The position numbers and the translations under genes were made by a program. Below, in pieces: positions 24,094 to 37,207 of a stretch of 64,000 nucleotides of DNA; position 1 is the stretch's first letter, and every line of letters starts with the position of its first letter. The notes under the pieces were generated by a model. It saw only the letters and a list, made by a program, of their open reading frames with translations, was not told where the DNA came from and ran no database searches. Source of the stretch: Apostichopus japonicus. Taxonomy: Eukaryota; Echinodermata; Holothuroidea; Aspidochirotida; Stichopodidae. The stretch is taken from the NCBI RefSeq assembly GCF_037975245.1, contig NC_092583.1:10576764-10640763 (forward strand), given 5' to 3'.

Positions 24094-27000
24094 ATACTGG
24101 TGGAAATTAAGTAGACCGTGGTAATGGATGCTTTTTTTTCTCTTTTCAGTATTTTGTTTGCTCACTCTTTGCATTGAATGCCTCCTTCCTTTCCTTGCTG
24201 TTCTCCAAAATTCTTCAGCAAACGATCGCAACACTCATTTATCAAATTATTTATCTGCAAAAGAGAACATCATTAAAAAAAAAACATTTGATATTATTCA
24301 TAAAACAGAGAATATATTCAAACACATATTCTCCTTTTCCTACAAGAGCTTGAAACTACCGTCGATCTAGATATAATATGGGTCAGGTTTATCCGTGTTT
24401 GACTGTGCCGTACCTGTTTCAATTTACTCGCAGTAAAAGCTGGACTGAGGGTACTGCGGACCGACTTCCAACGTGCATCTCTGGCATTGCTTACGGCCGC
24501 ATCGAAAGGTCTGTCTTTAAAAGGTGTTTCCTGCAACGTAAAAAAGTTAAGACAAAAGTCAGTTGAATCGGAACCTGGTGCAGCCTACATCAATCGTTCC
24601 AAGGATGTTGAGAATCGAGAAATTTTCTGTTGTCTTATTGAGAATTTTTGTTTTGCAAATTCATCATTTCAAATGTTTTGTAGATGAAAGTCTGAACATT
24701 TAAAAAAAAAAAAAAACAGAAGCTGTGTGCATTGACTATAGGAGTCAAGCTTTAGTACTATAACTACTGATATCCCCACAACCAGTGCATGACATTGGAA
24801 ATAAGTACTTAAGTATAAAATAATGACCAAACAGTCTCAAATTTGACAAACTTGTCAAAACTATATAAAGTATGGAAAAGGTGCCTGTGACTGTTAAAAC
24901 AATAATAAGAGGGAGAAGGGGAATAAGGGGGAGAGGGAGGGGGGGGGGAATGGGAAGGGCAAGGATGAGAGGGATGGTCTTTCTTGATTTTTTAACTAGG
25001 ATGTATAGACCGACGACCAGTTGAAGCTAGGTAGAAAGTGCCTGACTATCATGGAATTAATGTTAAGAAAACATCCAAACTTGCATCAAACTTTGTATAC
25101 TCACTGCATGATTTGGGAATGATGAAAACTTGCTGATCAATATTTCTTGCAGCATGTCAAGGTCTTGAATGCAGAACAAGTTTTTCCCAAATGAGAATCT
25201 ACAAAATGGATGAAAATATTCCAAAGTTTGAAAATAGGATTCCAAAGTTTGAAAAAAAAAAGGGTTATAAAAACAGATGTTAATAAAATGCTTGTTGACA
25301 TTCGAGTTTGACTGACCGGTTTATTTGAATTTCTAGCAAAATTGAGGCCAATACCAATGACCTTTCAGCCTTAAAACTTCATCTCTGTGCCCGTTCACTT
25401 TTTTTTGCAGTTGATCTAAGGGAGTGGTGGCCTACTCACATGCTACGTGTTGTTAGTCAACTGCAGGTGAGAAGTGAAGATGTGTCAGAACTTAATACTT
25501 GCTGTAATTCACCATATATGGACATTTGCTTTTGATATGCTAATAGCATTTTAGCAGACAATGTTTACTCTTGTGGTGCAAACACTTCAGTTGAATGTGT
25601 GCCATATTATGGCTGTGACCTTCAGTGAACAAAGGAATGAAGCTGATGTTAATTATTAAACATGGTATCTTTGCAGTATGTCACTGCTTTAGTACAGTTC
25701 AGGCAGTATATATATACAGTATGCATGTAGTGTTGTTAATATATACTAGCACACTGCTGGGGAAATTGCGTTCTTGGCAATATTTAACTAAGAATCAATA
25801 ATAAGATGTCGGGATGAATCAGATTGCTCTGGTTTATTGAGTGATATTTTTAGATCATGACTGTTGTTATGGCAACCATTGTTCCAGCGAGGGTGCATAC
25901 ATATGAATAATAGACCCAGTGCATGCGGAACAATAAAATGATAGTAGCTATCAATACAGATATATGTCATTATGAATTTTTTCCTTCACGATACCATGCA
26001 TTTACCAAACCAGCATAACTGATATTAATGTATTTAGCAAAAGCAAGACATGTTGTAAATTAAAGTAATTTAGTAATAGAATGCTCCATGGTGAAACACA
26101 GATGTGGTCTCCTGGCCTTAGTTACATTTCCTGATTTCTGCCAAGTTGGAAAATACATGGGTACAGTATGTATAGCTTATGGTACCATATACTGTGATAG
26201 ACTTGTGGGGAGAACAAGGCATACCAAAGTATCAATATGGAAATATTTTTGTAATAACTTTGTTACGAAGACATGAACCAAACTAACCCATATATATATA
26301 TTATCATAATAATAATAATCAGCAGTTATTTTTACGCCGCCTAAACGACCACAATTATGGGAGAAACCTGCAAAGGCTTATGGATTACAACTTACATGTA
26401 GGGTGGCTTCCAACATTTTTACTCAATTTTGGAATCTTTTCAACCTAGCTAGTCATTTCAGATGGGGAAAACCGTAGATTGCTCTTGGATAGAAAAAAAA
26501 CTTACCTTACTATGACCCGGCCAGGTATCGAACCCGGAACCTCCCGATTATCTAAGCCTCATTGCTAATTCAAATGCCACTGCCTTTATCAACTCGGCCA
26601 CAGCATTGGCAAAAATATGTATGCTAGGTATATACTCACATGTCATATACCAGATGCCTAACTAATGCTTTTGAGCTGAATATATAATGCTGTGCAGCCC
26701 TTCGTCATTCCCAACTCCCACCCACACAGTAATTAGACCTAACCACTGTGGGTAAAATTAACAACACATTTAAATCACTCGTACTTAACACAAGAAAAGG
26801 AGCAATTTAACCATGTTGTTTAATTATTGGATCTTTTATGTTTAATTTTTAATGTTTAATTTGGTCATCCTACAGAGAAATCTAGGGTATGTTGTTCTCT
26901 CTTCCCCTCTGACTACCCAAGTTTCCAGTTTTCTTTGGCCCAGAAAGGTCATGAACCCTAGCTTGACCTTACAATTATGACTTACCCATATACTTTGCCG

Positions 27001-29915
27001 TATTTCTCTCTTTTAGCAATCAAATCTGATGTATGCCCCTGTAAAGTGAATCATATTGAAAATACTTATTAGTTTAAAACCATGCAGGGAATTCTAAGTA
27101 AACACAATTTTGAAATTTCTGAATGAAGCAAAGCTGGATCAAAAAAAGAATTTAATCCTCATTAAAAATTTCAGCTTGATTTTTTTTCAAGTGATAAATT
27201 GAGGGAGGCCTGCTGGGTCAGAGAGGTATGATATGAGATCTTTGCAGTAACTAAGGTGTCACTGTCATACAACAATGTCAAGAAGAAGCGATGACGTAGC
27301 AGAAAAACATCAAAATGAAAGAATAAAGTCTCATCGACGAAAAAAAAAGGAGAAAAGAGAAAAGATGTGTTGATTTCAGTTGAGCTCTTCCTTGGCACCC
27401 TCCATTAAAATGTAACTAGAGCACCAATGGTGCAGAAGCTCATACCTTTTCGAGCTTAAAAATGTAGGGCCCACAAAACTTTATGGCCCACCAAATTTCA
27501 GGCCATTTTTCAGATTCCACCAATTTTGGGCCCATGAGGGATAACCCCCACCCCCCCCCCCCTCTGTTAGCAGAATCCTGGCCACACCACTGGCTATAAT
27601 TCCTATTTTCCCCCTTTACATCCTCTTTTACCCACTCTCTCAAACAATACCACTGACCTGTAGGTCCTATTAAACTTTCTCCCCTCTACCTGAGCAGACC
27701 TGAAGCACTCCTTGCCAAAATTTTGGCTGGCTGCCTACATACCTCAGGCTCAAAGACTTCTAAGAATCGGGAGGTGCTGATTGGCTATAGGGCTCTCATG
27801 CTTACAGTTCAACAGTTAATAACAACTCCCAGTCCTGCTTTAATTCCACTAACAGCCTCTGCAGAGCTTAACCACAAATGTAAACAAACACTGCAGAGAC
27901 TGGGAGACAAATTAAAGGAGCTTTGGCAAAAGGTGAAGGCTCAGATTTTTTAAAAAAAGGGGGATTAATTGTAATTAATTAACTTTTGACCAAAAATTAC
28001 TGACATCACCATATTCATACACAATCCAACAATCATCAGTTCAACTTTGAATATGATCCATCAAAATCTTGAGGAGATTGAGATATTTGAAAATATTACA
28101 AAGAATGACCCCTGATGACCCCCTAAATGACATTTGACCTCAATTTTCCGAACACCCCTCGTAACTCTCATCCCCAGGAACGTTGTGACCAAGTTTCATT
28201 ATAACTGGCCATACACTGTACGAACAGAAGCAATTTGAAAATATAGGGCCGCGGCCCAGGCCACAAAAGACCCCTAGTTGATCTTTGATCTCAAATTCAT
28301 GAACACCCTGAAGGTAAAACTTCCATAGTACAATCGTGACAATTACCCTCAACATTGTACCATGAAATCTGTAGGAGAAGCATTTTGCGTATTTCCACAA
28401 AATGGCCCATTACGGCCCACAGGTGACCTTTGACCCCAAATTTCGGACCATCTCTGATAACCCTATACCCAATGGTCCTTGTGTCCAAGTTTCATGAAAT
28501 TCCATCAAACACTTTGCGAGTGGGAGCGGTTTTATCAATTGTTGACGGATAGAGTGATAGACGCCGCACTGTAACAATAGCTCACACCAGCATGCTGGTA
28601 TAAGCTAAAAACCAACTGACAGTAAATGTCAAGGACTACTTAGTGAGTTTAAGCCTTGTTCGCATCTGAGAACTAACGACCAAGGATCTGATACAGCCAG
28701 GGCAAAATCAACTACATAGTGTGAATGCTCGCATTATCGGGCTCAGACCTGCCTATGGGATTGTGACCCTGGGATCGTGACCCTGCAAGAGCTATCAAGA
28801 TTTCACTTGCATCAATGCGTCCTCACTAGACATTGATCCTCTGCCCATTCTCAAATACTTGGATCGAGCATCAGGGTTCACCTTTGATACTTCCCCTAGG
28901 GAACACATGTCACGTCCTGTTTCCCCCACCCCTCTCCCCCGGTATGGTGCATTTTCAAATGTGAGCAAGGTCTTGGTGATTTCTTAGATATGGGATCTGA
29001 AAGGTAAGTGTTAAAAACATTTAACTGACCTTCAAAAACGAGAACAGTGTCCCAAACACAGGAAGAGGGAAAGGGCCAGGTATTCCATTTCTGACAAAGT
29101 AAAGCTTTTTCCAAAAATCTGTCCTGATAAGATAATGGTAAATATGAACACGTTTATAGGAGGGTCCATTAGTTGCATGTACTTCAATTGCAAGAAAAGA
29201 AAGTAAAAGAATTGTCTGTAATTGTACAACTGACATAGAATCTGACTGAGACCTACTGAAAGAAGAATAACTTGCAATGTATTTTTCAATGGTTAAACTG
29301 ATATTATTGTTATGGTTATTATTGTAACGACTTGCCCAATAATTATAACCAATATGGAAGGGAAATAACACAGAAAATATAACCAAAATGTTTCGCACGC
29401 TCCACATCTCAATGTGCATGTCATATATAGGCATTCATTCCTTCATATTAATTCCTGGAAGTTGGTTCTTTTGTACAGTGCAGTATACTTGAGCATGTTT
29501 TATTTCATGATAACAGCACTTGGTATTTATTTATATTCATCAGATATCATAATGTGATGTAATAACCGATGAATGCATATATAATAGTTATAGTTTTTGT
29601 TATACTTTTCGGGCAAGTCGTTACAGCCCCCCTCCCCCCCCCCCCTCCAATCAAATTAGGCTCCTACGCCTATGGATATCAGGCCTAGGAAATGGCAAGC
29701 AGTTCTGAGTTTACTTTGGTGCGCCATTATTGGTTACTGCGGAACGATACCGTGTTATTGAAGTCTAACGTTAGGCTGAGTGTGACAATTAAGGCACATT
29801 GCAATGTCCGTATTTGCGAACCAGCATAATATCATACTTACGCTATGTATATTGCAAAGAGAGAACCGGCTAGTGCCAACGTAGTAGAATTGGTAAGCAT
29901 CTCGTAGATAGCCAT
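18851..29915 (-). CDS. Cytochrome P450, CYP3-like (copy B), exon 8 damaged
   Basis: Paralogue of the copy A gene. Minus-strand exons: 29842-29915, 29030-29123, 26986-27038, 25105-25198, 24414-24530, 24166-24254, 22658-22800, 22061-22165 (remnant), 20801-20950, 20449-20669, 19883-20023, 18851-19013. Motifs kept: GIPGP hinge, AGYET in the I-helix (second Thr of copy A is Val), ESLR, PERF, haem loop [10 protein letters not shown]. Exon 7 is six bases shorter than in copy A but stays in frame. Exon 8 has lost 37 bp covering its acceptor and first 23 coding bases. Skipping exon 8 would shift the frame; an AG at 22183-22184 would restore an in-frame exon (22061-22182). The gene may therefore be a pseudogene or a functional variant with a changed internal segment. 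The terminal exon was not found. No in-frame stops were seen in the other exons. Confidence 0.82.
21266..21945. repeat. 27-bp minisatellite, copy B, about 25 units
   Basis: Same unit and same intron as at 4,574-4,745, expanded to about 25 units. Units differ mainly in TTTGCAC versus TTTTCAC or TTTGCCC and in CTAC versus CTCC. Long open frames on both strands (about 250 codons) arise only from the 27-bp period. Confidence 0.97.
23655..24095. repeat. (TA)n tracts with a copy-B-specific block between them
   Basis: TA tracts at about 23,655-23,696 and 23,986-24,095 flank about 290 bp absent from the matching TA tract of copy A. The block contains a tRNA-like sequence on the minus strand (about 23,745-23,815, A-box TAGCCTAGAGG, B-box GGGCCGAATCC) and a strong hairpin at 23,834-23,906. 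Confidence 0.8.
23834..23906. other. Hairpin, 33-nt arms, 7-nt loop
   Basis: The arm at 23,834-23,866 is the reverse complement of 23,874-23,906 with three mismatches; the loop is CTCAAAC. It lies in a P450 copy B intron, inside the copy-B-specific block. Confidence 0.9.
26335..26608 (-). mobile_element. tRNA-derived repeat, copy B
   Basis: Orthologous to the element at 9,790-10,066, with scattered substitutions in the tRNA-like head. Intronic to the copy B P450. Confidence 0.6.
27415..28608. mobile_element. 1.2-kb interspersed element, copy B only
   Basis: Inserted between ATGTAA and AACCAAC; copy A near 10,818 has the uninterrupted sequence. Close to the left end is GCACCAATGGTGC, close to the right end ACCAGCATGCTGGT, followed after five bases by CTAA. 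About 28,080-28,530 has two to three degenerate internal repeats of about 150 bp built on TGACCTTTGACC and CAAGTTTCAT motifs. A hairpin then CTAA resembles a Helitron 3' end, but the target is not A/T, so the class is open. No transposase is visible. Confidence 0.7.
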
Positions 29916-30580
29916 TTCGAAATACACCTAACGTCGGGCGTCTTCAGTATCTTCTGAAGTCTTATGATATGTCGAACTCCCTGTTTGAAAGGACTTTTGA
30001 TTATCACTTAGGTAATAACCTCAGTCCTAGCCTAGCTTTATTGGTAAATAGGACTAAATTACGAGTCAAATGATCTATCACTCTATAACAAAAGGGCTTT
30101 CTACCAGGCTACCAATTTGGACTTTCAGTTCATTCTTTTACTATGCGGTACCTGTGCGAATTGTTGATTTTAACACGACTCGTTGGTTATCATTATGCAT
30201 GTATAGCTAGCAGCTATACATCTCCCGATCATATGGAAAAGGAAACAGCTCAAAAGTAATCACCTGGCATATATATGCATAAAGATTACTGTGGGAAATA
30301 TACCCTCACAAAACCTTGAATTTATGAAAGACAGGTTATTGAAGTCACGCCAATTAAATTGACTCCGCCTTACTTATAAATACACTACTGAAAGCTACTG
30401 TAGTTATGGTATACTTTTTCAATTCCATACCGAAGAAAATGAAATGTATTACAGCTTTTACTAGATAAGTATTTGCATTTAAGTTTTTATTTGTATTTAA
30501 GTTTTACTAGATAAGTAGATAAGAATTGCTCGAATTTAGCGTGTGCGATGTAGGAGGATCCTGAATGTACAGTAGTTATG

Positions 30581-31543
30581 CAATTCATTATCCACATGTT
30601 GAAACATTAGTAGGGGAGTTTAATTAGTTCTAATCTAAATGGAGTATGTGACCCCAAGAGTCACTGCTCGTAAAGTCTTAGAATTTAATTGTGACTCATA
30701 ACGAATGACTCATGAACACTCGCATGCTTATGAAAGAAGAAACTCAATAAACTAGTGGCGTTTCAATCAGATGTGGATAAACTTCGCAAGGAGGATAATA
30801 TATCATACAAATATCTGTTGGGGACTTTATAGGGACACTGCAGCTGACATGTTTTGTCACACAGGGTTTTGGCAGGGAAAGGGTTACTCGAGTGCATGAT
30901 TTGGTTGGTAAGTCTCCTAAGGGTCAAATAAAAGGTAATGAAATGCAATCAATGTATTAACATGGTTATACTTTCATGGTATTTATATTATTTAGGCCTA
31001 ACTATATTTTATTACATTAAAACAGGCCTTGAATCTGCTATTAATCACTTACAACGGCTGAATAGTGAAAAGGAAGGCATGCACCCTTTTTATTCCTTTT
31101 TTGTATATGTGTATGCATGTGTTTGGCGGTGACTGCACTTTCCCTAATCGGAACACTGAATAAAACTATTAAGAATGAAAGGGAAACCTGGTATCACAGA
31201 GGGCAGAGGTGGCCGGGAGAGAAGGAGAGGAGGGTGAGGCAGTACGTACCATAAGTGGATGTTCTTAAGTTGGAAGGAGTAGAATGATGATCCCCCATTC
31301 CTGGATCGATTATCAGATCCCATGAGTATTCAGAACTGGCCATCATCAAGGCAAAAGAGCAAAAAAACAGAGAACTTTGTCTTTCCTCATTTATTTATAT
31401 TTATTTATGCCAATTTTTCTATTGACATTATTTTGTGTTACATTTTCTCTAGTTTGTCATTAGAATAGATTTGAATAAAGTACCTAGTGAAAAATAAAAC
31501 TATACACATTTTCTTCAGCAGCATTCTTCTTTTATTAATCAAG
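30581..31543. other. Intergenic, right of duplication copy B
   Basis: Contains the end of copy B homology on the left and, near 31,390-31,405 and 31,531-31,536, TTTATT hexamers that are AATAAA on the minus strand and could serve the gene ending at 31,544. No coding feature seen. Confidence 0.5.
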
Positions 31544-34500
31544 TCATTCACAAAGACCATGGATATGTTTGTATCTACTGGAGACATGGCGGACTTCTTC
31601 TTGGAATGGCCTCCTTCGTTCATTCACGGATTGCTCGTAGAGTTGTCTCCCTCCATACCGCCCTCTACTTGTTAATGTTCCTTCCGAGCCTACGAATGGC
31701 AAACGAGAGAAAAATTTGTAAAAGCTGAACTTTCGCTGTCGATGTTACATTCAGATAGTATATATAGAATATTATCAAACTGAGGGCATCATGGGCGTCA
31801 ACAGGTGGGGGACGGGGGGGACATGTCCCCCCCACTTTCAAAAGTGGAGGGGATATCATATCATTTGTCCCCCCCACTTTTCAGAGCAGTTATTAAAAAA
31901 ATCACATGCATATGCGCGATTTTCTATCACAATTGCTGAGCTGATTCAAGTAGAATCTAACTTAAGAATCATTATCAATAAATTGCACTGGAAATTAGAA
32001 CAGTGCTTGGCCCTTTATCCCCCTTCCTCCGATATTCACCCTCCCCGCTTCGTCCGAGACCTCTGATAAAAGTTTGTGCGATGTTTGAACGATGTTTTAG
32101 AGTGTTTTGTGGAAGCACCCCTTCTCGCCAGAAATGGAATTCCCCTTGCCCTACACTGTGAATCAGAGAAAACGACGCATTTCAACTTGAAAACAAGTCG
32201 AAGACCCCACCAGGAAGGTAATATCATATATTTTAGGCCCTACAGACAGTATTCTGCCTGTATGCAGGGTATTATATGATACCAAACTACCGAAAATATT
32301 TCGTTTGAGATGGACGCTGTGTAATTCGTTTCCCTTGGTGTCAGAACGGCATCTTTCTACCAGTACTTTCTGTCGGAATTTAAATTTGTGAGACAAAATT
32401 TCTCCTCACAGATCTGGTTCTGATGTAACTAAAAACGACTCAGGAAGGCCGTCTCCTGCGATCTAGGGGGTCTTATGTACCCAAAATTTTCTGGTACGCT
32501 ACGTGCCAACCAATGGTGGCGCTCCGCTTAGATAGTATAGTGTCCCCCCCACTTTCTGAAACCTGCTGACGTCCATGGAGGGCATATATGTTGCAATACT
32601 GAGATATCTCTATGGGTGGCAAATAATGAATACAAGAGGTTGGGTTGGGATGGGGGATAAAGGACGTTTCATCTGCTCAAAATGAACAGTGACATTATTT
32701 ATAGTTTAATACAAGATACAATTTACTTGCTTAAGACAGGAATGTATACCCATGAATAGACTAAATTTTATTGTTTGCAGGATATGACATTGAGATAGGG
32801 GTATCAGAAGAGCCCCCCCCCATGCCCGGGTACAGGCCCCCGTAATATAATTCTGGTGCTCACCTGAGTTAGCAGCTCCAGGTTTTCCCGATAAATCCGG
32901 TACATCCCATTGGCTGGGGATGATGTGTACGCCAGAGACCTTGCCATTGACTAACGGAGGGTTCGTCCTCGGACCGATACTTTGATGGGTGGTCAAGGTA
33001 CATTCTTGTGGTAGCTGGCGCTTTACGTTAGGATCATCCAATGGCGATGTACCTTGGTTCCACTGCAGAGCTGTCTGGAGGGGTGCTGATAGACGTGTAA
33101 CTGTGGTATTTCTGTAAACAGCAGACGTGATACTGGGGGCCAGGATCTGAATAACAAAATAGTGATGCAGTTAAGTTGACGTTTCTAGAACGACTACATT
33201 AAAGTACAAGACGAAAAGAATGGGGGTGGGGGAGGAAGAGGAGGGTGAGGAGGAGGAGGAGGAGGTGGTGGAGGAGGAGGAGGAGGAGGAGGTGGAGGAG
33301 GAGGAGGAGGAGGAGGAGGAGGAGGAGGAGGGGGAGGAGGAGGAGGAGGAGATTTAAATGGATTACCATGGATAAAAATGTAAAGTAAAAACTACAACAA
33401 AAGTTGCAAAAGTCAAATAAAAAGATCCTTGTTCTTCTAAATGCTCCAATTAGAGTTGTAATACAATCAATTAGGTTTGTCATTGGTTTCCTCTCAGAGA
33501 AAACACAGTTTTTTTTTACATCATTGATGATTAAAATGTTTAGTTCTATTCAACATACCCACTGGCCATTAGGTATAATCATAATATAACGGCAATACAT
33601 ACTTCAATATCAAAATAAGGTATATTGCAACAAAAAAATTAGTATAGGCCTTTTTGTTGTTTGGCAGTTAAATGTCTCACAAAATGTGTCAGACAGTAAA
33701 AGGGTGTGAAGACTCGCGCAAAAAGAAACGTCTAATGCCGGTAGTCTGACCTAATTTTCGAATGAGGTGTAACAGAAGTGTTAGACACCACCATCGATCC
33801 CAGAAAATACGCACACAGCTTGCTACCGTCGGTAATTAGATACTAGTGTACAGTCAATACATACAGCTATGGTCAATACCCACAACACAGTGTACATAGC
33901 AGCGTGGACATCTCAGGTCTAGATAAAAGATAACAAGGTATCACGTTTCATTACTCTCTGCATTTTATAGCGACACAAACAAAACGTCACTTGCAAGCAA
34001 CAGAAAGTTAACTTTTTTCAGATGGCCGCACACGATTTGGGGCGAGTCTTCAATGCCTTTAAACCATACAAAGAGCCATCCTTTCACTAACCCGTCTCAT
34101 GTTGACGACCTCATCCCAGTGTTTCTGGCATAGCCTCTGTAACATGTCTTCATTGAGAGCCTCAGTACTGCGGCTTGCACTACAGCAATTCTGTTTGAAA
34201 TCCACCAGAGCATGGGCAAGTTCTGACAATTTGGTAACTAGGTCTAAAGGGAATGAGCCCCAAAAATGAGGAACAGAATAATTAATGAAGGAATATATGC
34301 TTAGAGAATGTAAAATAAATTCAATACTTTGAGTTGAAAAATTTAAGGTGTCAAATCAAAACTTTAATCGTTCTTATAGATGCACTAGTGCTTTTTGAAA
34401 ATAATTTGGAATTACCAAATTATGTAATAGACCAGAGGAGCCTATTTTTCTTCACTTTTATTTGCAACCTAAAAGTCCACAAACTTTGCTTCCAGTGTGG

Positions 34501-35704
34501 TGACTGTAAACAGGCACGACAAATTTGCCAGAAGTAGTAAAGCTGCTGCACCTTACATTTCTTCTTCACTATAAAGTTTAATCACAAGGACATATTCAGA
34601 CAACTTACATTTGTTTTCTGCTTCATAATCTGCCCTCCAGAAAGGATGCCTGTAATTATCTTGTGTTTCTTCATATGCTCTGTCCTTGGCTAGAGCCTCA
34701 ACATCCTGTACAAGGAGCTCCAACTCATTTCGCAGTTTTGGTGTCATGTAATACAGTTGATCATGAAGGATACCTGGTTTTCGCCAAAAAAATAAAAAGC
34801 AAATGTTTGTAAAATTTGAGGAACTTTGAGTGTCAGCTCATCATCTTTTACAGTATAGAGTCTAGAATGCCAAGGGTACAGTTGATATTGGGCAAAACTA
34901 CAAGGGAAATATCTGTCTCATGAAGAGTGGAAGATCTGTCTCATGAAGAGAGGAAGGGAGGGGTGAACTCTTATTTTGGAATCATGCAGTACGTGTTAAG
35001 CTGTGCCAATCACTTAGCACTTAAGAATGTAGCCAGCTGGGAAAAAGGGTGGATGTTCCCAGCAAACACAAAACGTTTTTAAAATGTTATTCAAACGTTT
35101 CGTCTTTTGTTTTGATAACGATATTTGTGGTGTAATAAATATGTCACGAAAACGTTTTAAGGCTATTATTTCGAAACATTTTTGCGTTAAAACATTAATA
35201 TAGCATTAATATCTCATAAAAACGTTATGCCGACGTTTTTATAACACCATATTTAACGTTATAAAAACATATTTTAGAGGCTCTTTTAAAAATGTTATAA
35301 TAACGTTTTGTGTTTGCTGGGTTCATAATGAGTCAGGTTTTTAGCAGCCCTCCAACATAAGACAACAGAAATGAAGACATTCATATACATACATTCATTG
35401 ACAACATTGCAATGAAACATTAAATACATCAAATATGTTAAATTAGTTCTAGTCCATGAGCTATATATGTCAAACAAAATGTAGCATACATATGGGAAGG
35501 AAATGAAAACATTTCTGGAAGCCTGCATATATACTTACCCATGAGATTTTGGCGAACGATGTCCAATACATGATGAAACTCATTTGCTGAAGATGCATGG
35601 CCAACCAGACTGTAGCTGTTATTACTGTGACTTACGCCAACCAGTCGCATGGGTTTATCAACTGGAGGTCGAACCGCTGGTACTGGAACTGTAGGTTCAG
35701 CCAT
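31544..35704 (-). CDS. Uncharacterised 303-residue protein, five exons
   Basis: Product not recognised. Exons on the minus strand: 35539-35704 (ATG at 35,702-35,704), 34609-34773, 34092-34243, 32864-33146, 31544-31689 (stop TGA). Every junction has GT/AG sites and the phases fit, giving 303 residues. The protein begins MAEPTVPVPAVRPP. A predicted helical middle follows with charged stretches such as KLRNELELLVQDVEALAKDR (exon 2) and a Cys pair NCCS (exon 3). The C-terminal half is polar and Pro-rich and ends in a basic segment (NERRRPFQEE). No signal peptide, membrane span or catalytic motif is visible. It is divergent with the gene at 37,208. The splice model is strong; function is unknown. 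Confidence 0.85.
31793..32578. mobile_element. Interspersed element, about 790 bp, in intron 4 of the minus-strand gene
   Basis: Lies between exons 31544-31689 and 32864-33146. Its ends are inverted: left GGGCGTCAACAGGT, right complementary to TGGACGTCAGCAGGT. CCCCCCACTTTC motifs stand near both ends. The right part (about 32,440-32,535) carries the core GTACGCTACG...GGTGGCGCTCCGCTTAGATA shared with 12,962-13,347 and 41,245-41,545. No coding capacity. Confidence 0.65.
33220..33352. repeat. GGA/GAG polypurine microsatellite
   Basis: About 130 bp of near-pure purine trinucleotide repeat in an intron of the 31,544-35,704 gene. Pure purine tracts of this kind can form triplex DNA; that is general knowledge, not tested here. 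Confidence 0.97.
35059..35320. mobile_element. MITE with 19-bp perfect terminal inverted repeats
   Basis: Ends CCAGCAAACACAAAACGTT and its exact reverse complement, flanked by GTTC (35,055-35,058 and 35,321-35,324). Internal sequence is rich in AACGTT and TAACGTT words. An empty version of the site is visible at about 47,150 (minus strand GGATGTTCATAATG) inside a copy of the surrounding DNA, confirming both ends and the 4-bp duplication. Non-autonomous; superfamily not assigned. Confidence 0.93.
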
Positions 35705-37207
35705 ACTTTCTTATTTTTTTATTCAATTTCCTAACTAGCTTATTAAGTATAGTACTCGTTTTGACAATTAAATTGTAAATGATATGTTGTCGATCTTCAA
35801 GCCTTACACGGTGACTTGTTTGTCAATTTGCTTTCAACAGTCCTTAGTAACTGTAAAAGACGCACGAAGACTCACAGCTCAGTATAACTCTGTGTGAGTA
35901 TGTGTAGCAAATCCAACGTGAATATTGTTGTTGTCGTTACGACCTCCCACATGGAGATTGTATACACCGTTACTATAGTGACAGCAAATGAATAATATTA
36001 TACACAGCTATGCATTCTAAAAAAAAAATTGACAAAAAAATAATATATAAAAATAAAATATATTTTAGTTTATATTATTTAATTGATTACAGATCAACAA
36101 AGATTATTTTATTAATTACTGATATCTTTATTAATTATAAATTTTGAACGAGCCAGCCAAAGGGAAAGTACTGTTGCTTTGTCTAACCTATACAAAAATG
36201 GTAGACACTTATGAAGTAAATGTTATAAGGAAAGTTTGACTAGAAACAAATGCGTTGCACTTGAACTTACCCAAAATAAATCAACTATATTGTCAAATTA
36301 TTTACTGTTAAATATTTTGCGCAAAAGGTACAAAAATACAATATAAAATAATAACGAAAATGGAAAAGGGGTACAATGTATTAGTTGTACGTATTATTTG
36401 TTACATGCAGCATCGAGAAGACCCTTCTTGTTGTATGTGTTAACTGTTTATCTGGTTCTGCCTGGTATTTGTGAGCTCTTTTTAGTAATTAGAAAGGTTA
36501 TAAAGACTAGATAAAGAAGTTAAAAGCTTATGTTGAAAGGCTATTCCATGATTTCGGCTTTGTCTTAAATTAAGCCTATGTTCATTGAATTATTCTTTGA
36601 CTGTTATTAGTAGGCATAGATATAATGACGAGAGCCTAACGTTAGTGTCTAGTCTAACTGCAGCGTAGTAGTATACTTGTAAATTAATATAATAGCACAA
36701 ACTACTTTACCCCATTTAGGCTTAGCCTATGTCCTTAATTGGATTGGGCCTAACTGTAGGTACACGAGCTATGCTCATGATAGTGTAACACAGTAGTAGC
36801 ACAAACGTAGTCATACCTAAAACCAAGTAGGCCTATACATATGTTAGATATGCATATTTTTTGTTAACCCTGTGCTTAATCAGATGGATATAAATTGTAT
36901 ATGAACCACAGCTTGAATTCATCAATTGCGTAGCATATTCCATTGTTGTATTTCAACAAGCAAGCTTAAGGCTAATATTATGTGTAAAATAGTAAGGGCC
37001 TGTGTAGTTACAGTGCAACTGTAAGGGCTCTGCAGCTAGTTTATGTTACCTGCAATAAATTTGGCATATTGCATGGACCACTTAAACATTGCTGTAATAT
37101 AGGAGGCTATGTTATGTACAGAATTAGATATGTTATAGCTTGAAGATCTACATCCAGGCCTATGTCATTTGACCTATTTTTCTATTGTTACAGACCCTGG
37201 TATCACC
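35705..37207. promoter_or_regulatory. Shared upstream region of the divergent gene pair
   Basis: AT-rich 1.5 kb between two ATGs facing away from each other. The first coding exon of the plus gene starts at an acceptor (37,193), so at least one non-coding 5' exon must lie in here. A 14-bp motif at 35,969-35,982, GTTACTATAGTGAC, matches the RFX X-box consensus GTHRCY-N2-RGYAAC at all but one position. No TATA box was identified. Confidence 0.5.

Larger units (their letters stand above)
17670..30580. repeat. Segmental duplication, copy B
   Basis: Second copy of the P450-bearing segment, direct orientation, about 17.66 kb to the right of copy A. The two are separated by about 4.75 kb of unshared DNA. 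The left limit of homology cannot be fixed because copy A is truncated by the window start. Large differences from copy A are: no SINE near 20,730, no LINE tail near 26,120, no LTR remnant near 21,200, absence of about 700 bp near 24,360, an extra element at 27,415-28,608, and an extra block inside the TA tract at 23,697-23,985. Confidence 0.93.

Noticed and set aside
29124-29236. Continuous copy B frame upstream of P450 exon 2, starting [10 protein letters not shown]
   Set aside because: Copy A has a 5-bp difference that removes this ATG from frame. A better exon 1 with correct phase exists at 29,842-29,915 and 12,250-12,323, so this is intron read-through.
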